Of a DNA stretch of 64,000 nt, positions 7,248-14,501 are shown piece after piece. Position numbers and translations under genes: made by a program. The notes under the pieces are model-generated. The model was given only the letters and a program-made list of their open reading frames with translations. It made no database searches and was not told where the DNA came from. The stretch is from positions 310,001 to 374,000 of the forward strand of contig NZ_BAABAY010000001.1 of assembly GCF_039537665.1 (NCBI RefSeq), written 5' to 3'. Source of the DNA: Gaetbulibacter_A aestuarii. Its GTDB lineage: Bacteria > Bacteroidota > Bacteroidia > Flavobacteriales > Flavobacteriaceae. Every line of letters starts with the position of its first letter. The stretch's first letter is position 1.

Positions 7248-7619
7248 TTATTTCGTTTCGTACCCACGCTTTTGCTCTAAATACTTTTCAAATTGAGCGT
7301 CATTCATTTTAAACAGAATCTTTTGAAACTGTTCTGATTTAGGTGTTCGCTTTCGTTCTAAAAAGTCTGTTATTAAATAATGGATGAATGGATGCTCAAT
7401 GTCCTCCATTCTTAATTTCGAGTATCTTTTTCTTGATTTTGGATATTGTTTCCAAAATCGTTGGTAATCCCCATAAATTTGGTTAGTTACCATTGAAATT
7501 ATTTCATTCAGTAGGTCAGTTGGAATCCTGTTGTCAGATAGTTCAACATAGAAATTTTCAATTTCAGAGTAGAAATTCTGTTTCGGTTCTATTTTATTTT
7601 CCGTTCTCCAGAATGTCAT
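7248..7619 (-). CDS. Hypothetical protein
   Basis: A 123-residue soluble protein, ATG start. It has no signal peptide and no membrane segment. It is rich in aromatic and basic residues (KQYPKSRKRYSKLRMED) and looks mainly helical. No known motif was seen. It begins upstream of the transposase relic and ends close to the palindrome 7177-7240, the typical setting of a recently acquired cassette gene. Function unknown. Confidence 0.5.
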   Translation of the reverse strand: MTFWRTENKIEPKQNFYSEIENFYVELSDNRIPTDLLNEIISMVTNQIYGDYQRFWKQYPKSRKRYSKLRMEDIEHPFIHYLITDFLERKRTPKSEQFQKILFKMNDAQFEKYLEQKRGYETK

Positions 7620-7671
7620 TTTTTCAGCTGTTCGTTAAGGGACATCCTTTACACAAGTTAAAGATTAGACT

Positions 7672-7971
7672 TTACACTAAATTAGTTTCTAACCTTATAT
7701 TAGATTTTTTATTTCTTAACTCCCTTTCATTAAAGAAACCTAAAAATACATTTCTAAAATATACTTTCCAAATACCGTTACCCAGGTCTTGTACACCTAC
7801 AAATTTTCCTTTTAATGCAGCAGTTAAATAAACCCAATAATAGGATCGCCACCTTATAGCACCATTTTGAGTTACTTTAATCACTTTAAAGTCGGTATTA
7901 TAATCAAAGTGATTTATAGTTTCAGGAAATGGTCTTGTGGAAAAATTATGTACTTGAGCCGGAGTTTTAAG
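7672..7971 (-). pseudogene. C-terminal remnant of an integrase-core (IS481-like) transposase
   Basis: A 99-residue open stretch ending in a stop at 7672. It reads LKTPAQVHNFSTRPFPE, then VTQNGAIRWRSYYWVYLTAA and LGNGIWKVYFRNVFLG. These are the C-terminal features of Bacteroidota DDE integrase-core transposases of the IS481 type, in which a ..P.. TPA.VH segment follows the last catalytic glutamate. The catalytic domain is absent: upstream the frame becomes unrelated and is stopped. The internal ATG at 7882-7884 could still start a 70-residue peptide, but this is a transposon relic. Confidence 0.7.
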
Positions 7972-8095
7972 CTTAATCGTAAGAATACTGGTTGAATTAG
8001 AAAAATACAGCCGTTAATTGACAAAATGAAATAGCTAAATTCTTGAAGGCGGGAATTGCCTGCGGCGAGTCCCGAGGCGTCATGGTCAGAAAGAG

Positions 8096-8156
8096 AACCG
8101 CTTTGAAAAGCGGTTATATTGTTTTTGGATTTCTTTCAAGTAAACTTGAAGAAATC
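8096..8156. other. Two adjacent hairpins downstream of the tRNA operon
   Basis: A perfect 20-base palindromic hairpin AACCGCTTTGAAAAGCGGTT (8096-8115) is followed by a second stem, GATTTCTT..CAAG with CTTGAAGAAATC (8128-8156). On the plus strand the first is followed by a short T-rich run, so it could terminate leftover transcription. They lie between the transposase relic and the terminator of the tRNA operon. The 8041-8056 stretch just before them (TCTTGAAGGCGGGAAT) resembles the 3' end of the neighbouring tRNA-Leu. No open reading frame here looks real. Confidence 0.5.
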
Positions 8157-8161
8157 TCTAA

Positions 8162-8199
8162 AACAAGAAAACCACGCCAAAAAAGGCGTGGTTTTCTTT
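8162..8199 (-). terminator. Rho-independent terminator of the tRNA operon
   Basis: Stem ACCACGCC / GGCGTGGT (8171-8178 and 8185-8192) with a six-base loop. On the minus strand it is followed by TTTTCTTGTTT. It lies 7 bases after the 3' end of tRNA-Leu, the right place to end the minus-strand tRNA transcript. Confidence 0.8.
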
Positions 8200-8205
8200 C
8201 ATCTG

Positions 8206-8290
8206 TACTGAAGGCGGGACTTGAACCCGCACGGCCATAATGGCCATTGGATTTTAAGTCCAACGTGTCTACCAATTCCACCACTTCAGC
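8206..8290 (-). tRNA. tRNA-Leu (anticodon UAA)
   Basis: Reading the minus strand from 8290: acceptor GCTGAAG pairs with CTTCAGT (one G-U). D-arm TGGTGGAATTGGTAGACAC, anticodon stem TTGGA/TCCAA with loop CTTAAAA giving anticodon UAA, a long variable arm as expected for leucine tRNA (class II), then T-arm GCGGGTTCAAGTCCCGC and discriminator A. It is 85 bases long and the 3' CCA is not encoded. It is the distal gene of the tRNA operon that starts near 8690. Confidence 0.93.
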
Positions 8291-8315
8291 AACTTAATTG
8301 GTATATTTTAAATAG

Positions 8316-8539
8316 TTCCAGAGCGAAAGACGGGATTTGAACCCCTACCTACCGGCAGGCAGGCGCGACTTAGGTCGCTAGTCTTCACACTTTGAAACGT
8401 GATCCGTACATTTTTTGTACTGTTTCTTTCCAGAGCGAAAGACGGGATTTGAACCCCTACCTACCGGCAGGCAGGCGCGACTTAGGTCGCTAGTCTTCAC
8501 ACTTTGAAACGTGATCCGTACATTTTTTGTACTGTTTTT
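8316..8539 (-). repeat. Two tandem 112-bp units containing the 3' end of tRNA-Gly
   Basis: Units 8316-8427 and 8428-8539 are almost identical (one visible C/T difference at the end). On the minus strand each ends with GGGTTCAAATCCCGTC followed by TTTCGCTCTGG. This is the T-arm, 3' acceptor strand and trailer of the intact tRNA-Gly at 8546-8617. The other ~85 bases of each unit are unrelated to the tRNA and consist of successive hairpins: GTACA/TGTAC, GCGAC/GTCGC, and CCTGCCTGCC/GGTAGGTAGG. Because a 5' acceptor strand is missing, neither unit can form a tRNA. They lie inside the tRNA transcript between Gly and Leu. Confidence 0.9.
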
Positions 8540-8545
8540 TTCCAG

Positions 8546-8617
8546 AGCGAAAGACGGGATTTGAACCCGCGACCCTCACCTTGGCAAGGTGATGCTCTAC
8601 CCCTGAGCTACTTTCGC
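8546..8617 (-). tRNA. tRNA-Gly (anticodon GCC)
   Basis: From 8617 on the minus strand: acceptor GCGAAAG pairs perfectly with CTTTCGC. D-arm GCTCAGGGGTAGAGC, anticodon stem TCACC/GGTGA with loop TTGCCAA giving anticodon GCC, T-arm GCGGGTTCAAATCCCGT, discriminator T as in bacterial tRNA-Gly. It is 72 bases long, CCA not encoded. It is the first gene after the operon promoter at 8693-8722. Confidence 0.95.
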
Positions 8618-8692
8618 AGTTGTTGTTGTTGAACGTCTCCTAATTTTTGCGGTTTTACCTGCCACAGCAGGTCACTTTCAATTAGGCAGGTG

Positions 8693-8722
8693 CAAATTTA
8701 AAATATTTCTAGGAAATCCAAA
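8693..8722 (-). promoter_or_regulatory. Promoter of the tRNA-Gly/tRNA-Leu operon
   Basis: On the minus strand TTTG at 8722-8719 is followed after 18 bases by TAAATTTG (8700-8693), a full match to the Bacteroidota housekeeping promoter TTG-N17-21-TAnnTTTG. The transcript would start about 8685 with a ~70-base leader that contains a CCTGCC/GGCAGG hairpin before tRNA-Gly. Confidence 0.7.
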
Positions 8723-8751
8723 GCCTTTTATAAAAATAAATGGATTTATTT

Positions 8752-11364
8752 TCAGGCTTGTTTTTTCTTTACCAGCATGCGCTTTATCTCGTTGAGTTTC
8801 ATCAGCGCTTCTACCGGTGTCAGGGTATCAATATCGGTATGCAGGATCTCCTGTTTGATGTTCTCCAGCAAGGGATCGTCGAGGTTAAAGAAGCTGAGTT
8901 GCATCTCGTCCTGTACCGCTTTCATCTTATCGGTAAGCTCTTCACTGGAATGCGACTGCTCCAGTTTTTTCAGGATCTTATTGGCTTTATGCAATACCTG
9001 TTGTGGCATCCCGGCCATTTTTGCTACATGAATGCCGAAGCTGTGCGCCGAGCCACCTTCCACCAGTTTACGCAGGAATAACACATTATCTTTTAATTCT
9101 TTTACTGACACATTGAAGTTCTTAATGCGCTCAAAAGTTTCGGTCATTTCGTTCAGTTCGTGGTAATGGGTCGCGAACAGAGTTTTCGGTTTTGCCGGGT
9201 GTTCATGCAAATATTCACTGATCGCCCAGGCAATGGAGATCCCGTCGTAAGTACTGGTGCCCCGCCCGATCTCATCCAAAAGTACCAAACTACGATCCGA
9301 AATGTTGTTCAGGATGGAGGCCGTTTCATTCATTTCCACCATAAAGGTCGACTCGCCCATCGAAATATTATCGCTGGCACCAACACGGGTAAAGATCTTA
9401 TCCACCAGGCCAATGTGCGCTTCTTTCGCCGGTACAAAACACCCGATCTGTGCCAATAACACGATCAAAGCCGTTTGCCGAAGGATGGCCGATTTACCGG
9501 ACATGTTCGGCCCCGTGATCATGATGATCTGCTGTGACGTACGATCTAAAAACACATCGTTTGCTATGTAGGCTTCGCCATGCGGCAACTGCTTTTCGAT
9601 CACCGGATGACGCCCGTCTTTGATTTCAAGATCGAAGGAGTCATCAAGCGTTGGATAGACATAATCAGTATCCCTGGCCAGTTGCGCAAAACCACAGAGA
9701 CAATCCAGTTGGGCGATAAGCGCCGCATTTTGTTGCACGGCCTTAATGTACTGATGCATCCAGCTTACCAGATCGGCAAAGAGTTGTTGCTCGATGGCCA
9801 GAATGCGTTCTTCGGCACCCAGAATTTTGGCTTCGTATTCTTTGAGTTCTTCGGTGATGTAACGCTCGGCACTTACCAGGGTTTGTTTCCGAATCCAACT
9901 TTCAGGCACCTTATCTTTATGCGTGTTACGCACTTCAATATAATAACCGAACACGTTGTTCGAGGCAATTTTTAAAGAGGTGATGCCCGTACGTTCGGTT
10001 TCGCGTTTCAGCATGTCGTCGAGGTAATTTTTACTCGTTCTTGACAGCCCGCGCAACTCATCCAGCTCTTCAGAAAAACCGGGCGCGATGGTATGGCCTT
10101 TCAGCACATTCACCGGCGCATCCTCATTTAAGGTTTCTTTTATTTTATCGCGAAGCACATCACAATTCTGAAGGTGATCGCCGATTATTTTTAAGGATTC
10201 ATTAGCGCAATGCGTGGCCAGGGCCTTGATCGGTACAATGGCTTCCAAAGAATTTTTCAGCTGGATCACTTCTTTCGGATTCACTTTTCCGGTTGCCGTT
10301 TTAGAAATGAGTCGCTCCAGATCACCAATGTGTTTGATGTGATTTTGAATTTTACCGAGCACCGCATCCTCCTGACTCAGATAATGCACCACTTCATGAC
10401 GCTGTTTTATTTTTTCCAAACGCTTCAACGGTAAGGCCAGCCAGCGTTTCAGGAGTCTTCCGCCCATAGGCGAAATGGTCTTATCGATCACATCCAAAAG
10501 CGTAACCGCATTTATATTTGGCGAATGATATAACTCCAGATTACGCATGGTGAACTTGTCCATCCACACATAATCATCTTCCGCAATACGCGCAATCGAT
10601 GTGATGTGCTGCAACTGATGGTGCTGGGTTTCGCCCAGATAATGCAAAATAGATCCGGAAGCGATAATGCCTTCATAAAGATCTTCCACACCAAAGCCCT
10701 TTAGCGTTTTAGTATTGAAATGTTTGATCAGTGTTTCGTAGGCATAGTCGGTTTGATACACCCAGTCTTCGAGGTAAAACGTATGGAATTCCTTGCCAAA
10801 CGTTTCGTTGAATTCAGTGCGTTTTTGTTTGGACACCAGGACCTCACTCGGACTGAAATTCTGCAGGAGTTTATCAATATATTCAGCGTTTCCCTGGGCA
10901 GTCAAGAATTCCCCAGTGGAAATATCCAAAAAGGATACGCCAAGATAAGTTTTATCAAAATATACCGAGGCCAGAAAGTTATTGGATTTGGAGGTAAGTA
11001 CCTCATCATTGAGCGCCACACCCGGTGTAATGAGTTCCGTGACGCCGCGCTTTACAATGGTTTTGGTTTGCTTGGGATCTTCCAGCTGATCGCAAATAGC
11101 CACGCGCTCCCCTGCTTTTACCAGTTTAGGTAAATAGGTGTTCAGGGAATGGTGCGGAAAACCTGCCAACTCCGTTTCACTGGTGCTTCCTGCGCCACGT
11201 TTGGTTAGAATAATACCTAAAATACCGGCCGCCTTTACAGCATCTTCACCAAAGGTCTCGTAAAAATCGCCCACGCGAAACAACAACAGGGCATCAGGAT
11301 ACTTGGCCTTGATGGCGTTGTACTGTTTCATTAAAGGCGTTTCTTTTGCAGATTTTTTAGCCAC
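8752..11364 (-). CDS. mutS: DNA mismatch repair protein MutS
   Basis: An 870-residue protein, full length for MutS. The N-terminal mismatch-recognition domain has the Phe-X-Glu motif (F34-Y35-E36 in VGDFYETFGEDA). The connector, lever and clamp domains follow. The C-terminal ABC-type ATPase has Walker A GPNMSGKSAILRQ (residues 618-630), then SIFMGESTFMVEM-type signature (here SMGESTFMVEMNE) and Walker B VLLDEIGRGTSTYDG. The protein binds mismatches and recruits MutL. The start is a GTG at 11362-11364, giving MAKKSAKETPLMKQYN, the usual Flavobacteria N-terminus. The gene is richer in G and C than the accessory genes to its left. It is divergent from the methyltransferase at 11498. Confidence 0.97.
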   Translation of the reverse strand: MAKKSAKETPLMKQYNAIKAKYPDALLLFRVGDFYETFGEDAVKAAGILGIILTKRGAGSTSETELAGFPHHSLNTYLPKLVKAGERVAICDQLEDPKQTKTIVKRGVTELITPGVALNDEVLTSKSNNFLASVYFDKTYLGVSFLDISTGEFLTAQGNAEYIDKLLQNFSPSEVLVSKQKRTEFNETFGKEFHTFYLEDWVYQTDYAYETLIKHFNTKTLKGFGVEDLYEGIIASGSILHYLGETQHHQLQHITSIARIAEDDYVWMDKFTMRNLELYHSPNINAVTLLDVIDKTISPMGGRLLKRWLALPLKRLEKIKQRHEVVHYLSQEDAVLGKIQNHIKHIGDLERLISKTATGKVNPKEVIQLKNSLEAIVPIKALATHCANESLKIIGDHLQNCDVLRDKIKETLNEDAPVNVLKGHTIAPGFSEELDELRGLSRTSKNYLDDMLKRETERTGITSLKIASNNVFGYYIEVRNTHKDKVPESWIRKQTLVSAERYITEELKEYEAKILGAEERILAIEQQLFADLVSWMHQYIKAVQQNAALIAQLDCLCGFAQLARDTDYVYPTLDDSFDLEIKDGRHPVIEKQLPHGEAYIANDVFLDRTSQQIIMITGPNMSGKSAILRQTALIVLLAQIGCFVPAKEAHIGLVDKIFTRVGASDNISMGESTFMVEMNETASILNNISDRSLVLLDEIGRGTSTYDGISIAWAISEYLHEHPAKPKTLFATHYHELNEMTETFERIKNFNVSVKELKDNVLFLRKLVEGGSAHSFGIHVAKMAGMPQQVLHKANKILKKLEQSHSSEELTDKMKAVQDEMQLSFFNLDDPLLENIKQEILHTDIDTLTPVEALMKLNEIKRMLVKKKQA

Positions 11365-11386
11365 TGGTGAACTCGGTTTTAAATGT

Positions 11387-11394
11387 TACTTTTG
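11387..11394 (+). promoter_or_regulatory. Probable promoter element (TACTTTTG) for the TrmH-family gene
   Basis: TACTTTTG matches the TAnnTTTG element of Bacteroidota promoters and lies about 104 bases before the ATG of the downstream methyltransferase. No convincing TTG is placed at the right distance upstream, so this is a partial match. Confidence 0.4.
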
Positions 11395-11497
11395 TAAAAA
11401 ATTGTAGCAGGCAAGGTACTATTAATTTCATGTTTTTTGAAGTTGATCATTTAGAAGTTATCTACAATTAAAACAAGATGTCAACAATTATATTTCC

Positions 11498-12034
11498 ATG
11501 CGAAAATTAAAGAATAGCGAACTGGACCGACTGAGTGTTGAGGGTTTTAAAGCGGCCGAAAAAACCCCGATCATTGTGGTTTTAGACAATATCCGGAGCC
11601 TGAACAATATTGGTTCGGTGTTTCGTACCTGCGATGCCTTCCTCATAAAAAAAATATACCTCTGCGGCATTACGGCCACGCCACCGCATAAGGATATTCA
11701 TAAAACGGCTTTGGGGAGTACCGAAACCGTAGCCTGGGAATATGCTGAAAACACCATGGATGTGATTGAAAAACTTAAAGCTGAAAACGTTCATGTCTGC
11801 GCCGTGGAACAGGCTGAAAAAGCAACCATGCTCGACGATTTTCAAGTTGAAATCAACAGGACATACGCCCTTGTTTTTGGTAATGAAGTGAAAGGCGTTC
11901 AGCAAGACGTTGTAAGTGCCAGTGATACCGTTCTGGAAATTCCGCAATTAGGCACCAAACACTCTTTGAATATTTCAGTGAGTTGTGGTGTGGTGGTATG
12001 GGACCTGTTCTCTAAATTAGAGAAAGCAAAATAA
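11498..12034 (+). CDS. TrmH/SpoU-family RNA 2'-O-methyltransferase
   Basis: A 178-residue SPOUT-fold methyltransferase. Motif 1 is seen in NIRSLNNIGSVFRTCDAFLI, with the key N, G and R residues. Motif 2 is YALVFGNEVKGVQQ and motif 3 is LEIPQLGTKHSLNISVSCGV, containing the SLN(I/V)S cofactor-knot segment. These enzymes methylate ribose 2'-OH in tRNA or rRNA using S-adenosylmethionine. This short form lacks the N-terminal substrate-binding extension, so whether it acts on tRNA (TrmH-like) or rRNA is open. It is transcribed divergently from mutS and ends at a shared terminator. Confidence 0.9.
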   Translation: MRKLKNSELDRLSVEGFKAAEKTPIIVVLDNIRSLNNIGSVFRTCDAFLIKKIYLCGITATPPHKDIHKTALGSTETVAWEYAENTMDVIEKLKAENVHVCAVEQAEKATMLDDFQVEINRTYALVFGNEVKGVQQDVVSASDTVLEIPQLGTKHSLNISVSCGVVVWDLFSKLEKAK

Positions 12035-12057
12035 TATTCACTTAAAATACAAATCAT

Positions 12058-12090
12058 AAAAAACTCCGGAATATCCGGAGTTTTTTCTTT
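12058..12090. terminator. Bidirectional terminator
   Basis: Palindrome AACTCCGGA ATA TCCGGAGTT with A-run before and T-run after. It lies between the convergent methyltransferase (ends 12034) and the DsrE-like gene (ends 12093), and can serve both. Confidence 0.9.
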
Positions 12091-12092
12091 TT

Positions 12093-12506
12093 TTACTTAA
12101 CCTCTTTAATATAGCCCCAGCCTTCCTGTTGCTTATTATAGATCTCCACGATACCGTCGGGAACGGTCTTTACACCATCGATCAATGCGGATGCGTCGAT
12201 ATTGTGCCGCTTCAAGGTACCTTCGCAAACCACGAAGGTCACATTTCCTTTTTTAGCCAGTTCCCACACCGCGCCTTTTACGCTGGATTTATCCTTCAGG
12301 GCCATATCCACAGAGCCACCGTACATCACCACCTCAAACTGAGATTGAGGATAGGCCTCAGACATGGCCTTCACATGGCGGATCGCTGTGCTGTGTACAT
12401 CCTGATCACCACTGGTAACATCAAATACAATTTTAACCGGTTTATCCTGCGCCAATAGTGTCAGCGACAAGAAAAAGGTTAAACATAAAAATACAAATCG
12501 TTTCAT
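12093..12506 (-). CDS. Exported DsrE-family protein
   Basis: A 137-residue protein with a Sec signal peptide (FLCLTFFLSLTLLAQ, cut near residue 19). The mature part begins KPVKIVFDVTSGD and continues with FEVVMYGGSVDMAL and VTFVVCEGTLKRHNID. This is the alternating alpha/beta fold of DsrE/DsrF-like proteins, in which a cysteine (here in VVCEGTL) can carry sulfur. DsrE proteins take part in sulfur relay. Here export to the periplasm and the company of a Tat-exported relative and a TsdA-like cytochrome point to extracytoplasmic sulfur chemistry, an inference. It follows 12524-13210 after 17 bases, so it is in the same operon. Confidence 0.85.
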   Translation of the reverse strand: MKRFVFLCLTFFLSLTLLAQDKPVKIVFDVTSGDQDVHSTAIRHVKAMSEAYPQSQFEVVMYGGSVDMALKDKSSVKGAVWELAKKGNVTFVVCEGTLKRHNIDASALIDGVKTVPDGIVEIYNKQQEGWGYIKEVK

Positions 12507-12523
12507 TGCTCTTTGTTTTTAGA

Positions 12524-13210
12524 TTAACCTCCGGCAAAAATGTACCCACATCCGTGTTCCTGTGCTCTACCTAAGGCCCAAACGCCTGAAGGTACGATCT
12601 GCACTCCCGGTAATACGCCGTCTACCATTTCTTTGTAAACCGCATCAGCTTCCATATTCATGCCCTTAGCCAGGAAACCACTGTATACGTTCAGAGCCAG
12701 GTTGCACACGCAGAACATCGCGCCGCGTTCCTGTAAGCGTTTGATACCATCAATACCCGGAAGGATGAAATCGCCATCGCCTGGTTCATAGACCATGTTT
12801 CGTACAGCAGGTTCTCCGGTGGTCAGATCAGTGATCTTAAAGAATTCGCCTAACTTATATTTTGCCCATAATGCGTCTTTTAATGCAAAAGCAATGGCGT
12901 TGTGGCGTAATACGGTCATGGCGGTCATATCTTCATCAGGTGTGCCGGCCTGATTGTTAGATAAATAAAATGCCCAGTTCCAAATTATAGGAAAACTGTC
13001 GTGCGGCGTAGAACCATCGTAAACAATACGGTGTGTTCCTTTGATTTTTTCAAACCATTTTTCCGGATCACCAAGGGTGTTTTTGTCGAAGTTTGCTACA
13101 TTAGTACTCGCATGGAGTGGATTTCCAAATACTGATAATCCACTCGCCGCAGCTCCAAGTGCCAAAGCTCCCAGAAAATCCCTGCGGGAGTTAGTGATGT
13201 TGTTTTTCAT
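12524..13210 (-). CDS. Tat-exported DsrE-like protein
   Basis: A 228-residue protein with a twin-arginine signal: NSRRDFLGALALGAAASGLS. The mature domain includes KGTHRIVYDGSTPHD, then AMTVLRHNAIAFALKD and MFCVCNLALNVYSGFLA, ending VQIVPSGVWALGRAQEHGCG. The order of strands and the VCNLAL cysteine resemble a DsrE-type fold, as in the smaller neighbour. Tat export implies folding or cofactor loading in the cytoplasm before transport. It lies between the cytochrome gene (13345-14400) and the DsrE gene, all minus strand, with 134 bases before it. The function is unproven; a role in sulfur transfer is inferred from context. Confidence 0.7.
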   Translation of the reverse strand: MKNNITNSRRDFLGALALGAAASGLSVFGNPLHASTNVANFDKNTLGDPEKWFEKIKGTHRIVYDGSTPHDSFPIIWNWAFYLSNNQAGTPDEDMTAMTVLRHNAIAFALKDALWAKYKLGEFFKITDLTTGEPAVRNMVYEPGDGDFILPGIDGIKRLQERGAMFCVCNLALNVYSGFLAKGMNMEADAVYKEMVDGVLPGVQIVPSGVWALGRAQEHGCGYIFAGG

Positions 13211-13344
13211 AATTTGTTTGTTTGTTGTTTGTTGATACTATTATGAGAGGCGGCGCAGGGTAGTCCGAGGGAATTCTAAAGTTAGTAAAAATAAGCGTTG
13301 GTTCAACCAACCCATTTAAAATCAGGTAACTATGTTACAATATA

Positions 13345-14400
13345 TTATTTCGTTTTTTCCATATTGAAAGTCGTTTTATAATATTCCATTATGGGTTGAA
13401 AGGGTCCTAATTGATGTTGTTCCACCGGAAAATCATCCACATAAGGCGGATATGGTGTAGACACCGGTTTTTTCTTAAGGTCAGGAAAATCCTTTTCTAG
13501 ATTTGGTTTCACCGGACGTTGTTGCTGGTTGATATAACCGGCCACATCGTAGGATTCGGCATCGGTTAGTGTAGGCTTGGTATATTTTACACCAAAAGGC
13601 ATATTTCCTTTAATGAACTGTGCCGCAGTGATCACGCGGGTCATTCCCGCACCATTGTTATATGAATCGGGGCCCCAAAGCGGTGGATATAAATACCCGG
13701 GACCATTCGGTTTTTTCATACCTTTCCCTTCTGCCGTGTGACAAACCACGCAATTTGTGATGAATATCTCCTTGCCTTTTTCCAGATCTACGGCACGTTC
13801 AGGTATCGCGATCTTCAAAAAACCCTGACCTGTTATTTTTCCATCGTCCGGAGCATAACGTCCCAACCAGTTTAAATAACGTTTCAATGCCATCATTTCC
13901 GGACCAGTTTCAGGCATTACCCTGCCGTTCATACTGCGTTCCATACAACCGTTGATACGTTCTTCGATCGTTCCGATCTTATCCTCACGACCGCGATACT
14001 GCGGAAATCTCTGGATCACTCCAATTAATGGACCGGCGTAAGGTTTGGTTCCGGCTGCTAAATGACAATTGGTACAGGCCAGATTATTACCTGCATATGT
14101 TTTGTTGGGATCATCATTTCCCGGACCGATATATTGGGTGGTATTCGTGAAGATCTCATAACCCAGTTTGATCTCCTGATTCTCTTTGGAATCCTCCAGA
14201 TTATGCACATCGTAATCCCTTAAAAAAATATCAACTATTTCCGTTTTGGTAGGATGAAGCGGCGTTTTGATCTCAATAATATTTAATTTTTGAAGCATAA
14301 AAAGCACAAATATCACCGCGATCAGGCAGTATAAACAGGACCTGAGTTGCTTGAAAAGTTTAGTTTTATGAAAATCGAATGCGCCCAAATAATCCAACAT
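13345..14400 (-). CDS. Dihaem c-type cytochrome, TsdA (thiosulfate dehydrogenase)-like
   Basis: A 351-residue protein anchored by an N-terminal helix (about residues 21-38). Two haem c motifs are visible: C109-T-N-C112-H113 and C217-V-V-C220-H221. Between them is EERINGCMERSMNG with Cys152. In TsdA thiosulfate dehydrogenases a conserved cysteine in a similar R-rich motif is the axial ligand of the active haem, so this residue is the key reason for the call. The second domain has the MPFGVKYTKPTLTDAESYDV pattern of class I cytochromes. The role would be oxidation of thiosulfate to tetrathionate, or the reverse, in the periplasm. It is upstream of the Tat and DsrE-like genes on the same strand, a likely sulfur-oxidation unit. 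Confidence 0.75.
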   Translation of the reverse strand: MLDYLGAFDFHKTKLFKQLRSCLYCLIAVIFVLFMLQKLNIIEIKTPLHPTKTEIVDIFLRDYDVHNLEDSKENQEIKLGYEIFTNTTQYIGPGNDDPNKTYAGNNLACTNCHLAAGTKPYAGPLIGVIQRFPQYRGREDKIGTIEERINGCMERSMNGRVMPETGPEMMALKRYLNWLGRYAPDDGKITGQGFLKIAIPERAVDLEKGKEIFITNCVVCHTAEGKGMKKPNGPGYLYPPLWGPDSYNNGAGMTRVITAAQFIKGNMPFGVKYTKPTLTDAESYDVAGYINQQQRPVKPNLEKDFPDLKKKPVSTPYPPYVDDFPVEQHQLGPFQPIMEYYKTTFNMEKTK

Positions 14401-14501
14401 TTGGAGTCGATTATTTCAAAGCAAATAAGAAGCTTAAGAAAGATACAAAAAAAATCAAGTAAAGCGTTGTATTCCCTGTTATTAGTAAAGAAATCGGTTG
14501 T

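Noticed and set aside
8043..8240. 65-residue plus-strand reading frame across the hairpins and tRNA-Leu end
   Set aside because: Its last residues are encoded by the tRNA-Leu 3' end and its middle by hairpins and the terminator; no family similarity.
8322..8360. Additional tRNA genes in the 112-bp units
   Set aside because: The T-arm and 3' acceptor strand are present but the matching 5' acceptor strand, D-arm and anticodon arm are not.
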